From Vulcanibacillus modesticaldus (GTDB lineage Bacteria > Bacillota > Bacilli > Tepidibacillales > Tepidibacillaceae): a stretch of 64,000 bases of DNA. Numbering within the stretch: the stretch's first letter is position 1; each line of letters begins with the position of its first letter. The position numbers and the translations under genes were made by a program. The stretch spans positions 31,204 through 95,203 of the forward strand of contig NZ_MIJF01000046.1 in NCBI RefSeq assembly GCF_001730235.1, written 5' to 3'. Shown piece by piece: positions 61,990 to 64,000 of the stretch. A model generated the notes under the pieces. The model made no database searches. It had not been told where the DNA came from and worked only from the letters and a program-made list of their open reading frames with translations.

Positions 61990-63717
61990 ATGCATAAAAA
62001 AAGGAATAAGTTTCTACTGATCTTCTCATTCCTTTTTCTGGTTCTTTCGTTGATAAACCCATTGATTCAAGCTGCAACAGATAAACTAATCAAAGTAAAA
62101 GTTGATGAATTAAATGTTCGCTCTGGACCGGGTCTTGGCTATAATGTATTAACAACGATAGCTAAAGACCAACAATATCCAGTAATTGAAGAAAAAAATA
62201 AATGGATTAAACTTAAAATAAATGATCAAATTGGATGGGTTGCGGGATGGTTAGTCGATTATGTCAAATCTACTAAAACGATAGAATCTAAAGTACAATC
62301 ACTAAATGTGAGGTCAGGTCCAAGTACAAGTTTTCCTATTTTAGAGCAAATCTACCCTGGATCTAAGTATCCTATAGTAGAAGAAGAGGGAGATTGGTTT
62401 AAAATCCAACTCAATAAAAACAAAACCGGTTGGGTTGCAGGATGGCTTATCAAAATAGCTGAAACCCCATCTTCTGAAATTTCTACAATGAGTGAATTTG
62501 TAACTATTAAAGCAAATACGCTAAATGTTCGCTCTGGACCTTCAACTGAATACTCTATTATAGGAAAACTAAAAAAAGGTGAACAAGTAGAAATAATTGA
62601 TATTGAACAAGCATGGTACAAGATAAAATTCAACAAACAGATTGGTTGGATAGCAAGTGAATATGCTAGCAAAAATACATTAACCGTCTCTTCAAAAAAT
62701 ACTATACAGGACAAAGAAAATAATAAAGAGCAAAAAATCGTAGTCGTCAGTCCTGAGATATTAAATTTAAGAAGTGGCCCAGGATTGAATTATGAAGTAG
62801 TGGCAAAGTTACTAAAGAATGATTTTCTAGTGGTGGATGACTCCAAAGGAGAATGGTTACACGTAGCAAAGGCTACTAATCCTGAAGTTAATGGTTGGGT
62901 TGCAAAATGGTTAGTTATTGATTCTAGTCAAGTAATATCCAATAGGCCCACAGTAACGATTTTAAATCCAGGGACTAATTTACGTGAGGGACCTTCAACA
63001 TCATATCGTGTTGTTAGCCTCGGTAACGTAGGGGACCAATTCCCAATTCTAGGGACTAAAGGAGATTGGTATCAAATTTTATTACCTAATGGAGATAAAG
63101 CATTTGTTGCCGGATGGATCGTATCAGTTAAAGGAATGAATCAAGTAATCTCTTCTGGGATAAAACGCCTGTTAAAGGACAAGATAATTGTAGTAGACGC
63201 AGGTCATGGTGGAAAAGATCATGGGGCAACTGGTGCAACCTTCAAATCATTGGAAAAAGATCTTAATTTAGCTGTAGCAATGAGGTTACAGAAGAAGTTA
63301 GAGGCTGCAGGTGCAAAAGTTATAATGACAAGGTCTAAGGATAAATACTTAACTCTACAAGAACGTGTTAACATAGCTATCACCAATAATGCTGATGCAT
63401 TTATTAGCATCCACCATAATACTCACGAAAATAGTGCAGTAAATGGAACTATAACTTACTATTACCTTAAAAAAAATAAAGAATTGGCTAAGAATATTCA
63501 ACGTGAATTGCTCAAACGTACAGGACTTAAAGATCTAAATGTTAGATTCGGAAATTATCATGTTCTTAGAGAAAATCCTAAGTTGGCAGTTTTAACAGAA
63601 CTCGCTTTTATCTCTAATTACTACGATGAACTTAAAGTCCTATCAAAGAGTTTTCAAGAGAATGCGGCAGAAGGAATATTCCAAGGAATCTTGAAATATT
63701 TTAATAGCAATAAATAA
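61990..63717 (+). CDS. N-acetylmuramoyl-L-alanine amidase with five SH3b domains (YrvJ-like)
   Basis: ATG 61990 (MHKKRNKFLLIFSFLF) follows GAAAGGA and opens a signal peptide ending near IQAA. Five bacterial SH3 domains follow, marked by LNVRSGPGLGYNV, LNVRSGPSTSFPI, LNVRSGPSTEYSI, LNLRSGPGLNYEV and TNLREGPSTSYRV. The C-terminal Amidase_3 domain (about 400-575) has zinc His in VDAGHGGKD and SIHHN, a zinc Glu in SLEKDLNLAVAM and the catalytic Glu in LTELAFIS. It cuts the MurNAc-L-Ala bond. Location next to the hisS region matches B. subtilis yrvJ. Expression appears monocistronic. Confidence 0.95.
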   Translation: MHKKRNKFLLIFSFLFLVLSLINPLIQAATDKLIKVKVDELNVRSGPGLGYNVLTTIAKDQQYPVIEEKNKWIKLKINDQIGWVAGWLVDYVKSTKTIESKVQSLNVRSGPSTSFPILEQIYPGSKYPIVEEEGDWFKIQLNKNKTGWVAGWLIKIAETPSSEISTMSEFVTIKANTLNVRSGPSTEYSIIGKLKKGEQVEIIDIEQAWYKIKFNKQIGWIASEYASKNTLTVSSKNTIQDKENNKEQKIVVVSPEILNLRSGPGLNYEVVAKLLKNDFLVVDDSKGEWLHVAKATNPEVNGWVAKWLVIDSSQVISNRPTVTILNPGTNLREGPSTSYRVVSLGNVGDQFPILGTKGDWYQILLPNGDKAFVAGWIVSVKGMNQVISSGIKRLLKDKIIVVDAGHGGKDHGATGATFKSLEKDLNLAVAMRLQKKLEAAGAKVIMTRSKDKYLTLQERVNIAITNNADAFISIHHNTHENSAVNGTITYYYLKKNKELAKNIQRELLKRTGLKDLNVRFGNYHVLRENPKLAVLTELAFISNYYDELKVLSKSFQENAAEGIFQGILKYFNSNK

Positions 63718-63733
63718 GCAAAATATAAAAAAC

Positions 63734-63757
63734 AAAGGTGGGAATAATCCCACCTTT
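63734..63757. terminator. Bidirectional hairpin terminator
   Basis: AAAGGTGGGA pairs perfectly with TCCCACCTTT around an ATAA loop. The minus strand continues TTTGTTTTTTATATTTTG, a good T-tract; the plus strand is poorer. It separates the amidase gene from the transposase. Confidence 0.8.
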
Positions 63758-63774
63758 CAGACTGAAGACTAACC

Positions 63775-64000
63775 TCATGCTAAATTACCTAGTATGAGGT
63801 TATTTTTGTCAAAAATGCTTAAAATCTTGGATGAAATAAAAAATTGAGAGCGATTCGGACGTCTCTTCCACGTCCAATTCGCTAGCTTTTTCAAATTCAT
63901 GGCAGCAAAAACTAACATCGCCTGCATCGAGACTTTTTTCAAACCTCTTAACGTAGTCCAACGCAAACCATGTTTCTCTTTCATATCTGCAAATACTCTT
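63775..64000 (-). mobile_element. IS1182-type transposase, C-terminal end (cut by window edge)
   Basis: The frame is open from the right edge (RVFADMKEKHGLRWTTLRGL, then KKVSMQAMLVFAAMNLKKLA) to TGA at 63775. This is the typical end of IS1182-family DDE transposases: a Glu/Arg-rich segment, HGLRWTTLRG and AAMNLKKLANW. The tail after NWTWKRRPN is short and diverged. A 12-bp hairpin (AACCTCATGCTA / TAGTATGAGGTT, one wobble) covers the last codons at 63771-63805 and may mark the element's terminal region. Whether the copy is complete cannot be seen. Confidence 0.88.

Overview
The window looks like a chromosomal segment of a low-GC, endospore-forming member of the Bacillales. It carries an uninterrupted sigK, an asp23-type gene, a spore-coat ATP-grasp (YheC/YheD) gene, ylbG, ireB and hemZ. 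It also holds long blocks in Bacillus subtilis gene order (hisS-aspS-6S RNA-rarA-cysteine desulfurase; alaS-ireB-ruvX-DUF1292; trmR-trhP1-trhP2-udk-pbpI). hydF next to aspA points to [FeFe]-hydrogenase use and an anaerobic or fermentative life style. A Tepidibacillus/Vulcanibacillus-like genus is my guess from memory, not something the sequence proves.

Region 1 (1-19573) is accessory and surface-oriented. A minus-strand operon encodes a lysine-rich protein, two 427-residue paralogs, an inverting UDP-GlcNAc 4,6-dehydratase-like enzyme and an NAD-dependent epimerase. It diverges from a plus-strand operon of two small helical proteins and a Maf/DUF115-type glycosyltransferase. A second divergent pair follows the same plan: a 12-residue-repeat protein (minus) opposite two GT2-TPR glycosyltransferases and a Gly/Pro/Phe repeat protein (plus), the latter operon preceded by a good sigma-K-like promoter. 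I read these as two acceptor-plus-glycosyltransferase modules, possibly for spore-surface glycoproteins. Between them lies a minus-strand operon for a 1371-residue secreted subtilase with a cohesin-like and a dockerin-like domain, followed by two cohesin-SLH wall-anchor proteins. This suggests a cellulosome-like way to hold a protease on the cell surface.

Region 2 (19600-31850) is a mix of lipoate synthesis (lipM-lipA), an SLH-anchored GH18 enzyme, an MFS exporter, ylbG, a nuclease, a CBS protein, an FtsW/SpoVE protein, Asp23, a frameshifted yheC-like gene, a LysM-NlpC/P60 endopeptidase and sigK.

Region 3 (31900-48040) is the conserved Bacillales core: a class B PBP, udk, the tRNA U34 hydroxylation set trhP1/trhP2/trmR, DUF1292 proteins, ruvX, ireB, a T-box-controlled alaS, an AI-2E-family permease, small yrz-like genes, a PRC-barrel protein, a cysteine desulfurase, a YczE-like membrane protein, rarA and a HAD nucleotidase. 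Several genes usual in this neighbourhood (mltG, greA, mnmA, recD2) are absent here.

Region 4 (48120-64000) holds an orphan sensor kinase resembling sporulation kinases, hydF-aspA, a glcD-glcF glycolate/lactate oxidase pair, 6S RNA, a T-box-controlled hisS-aspS operon, hemZ, a five-SH3b-domain amidase and the 3' end of an IS1182-type transposase at the edge. Most genes are on the minus strand. Intrinsic terminators and two near-consensus sigma-A promoters (upstream of both T-boxes) are visible.
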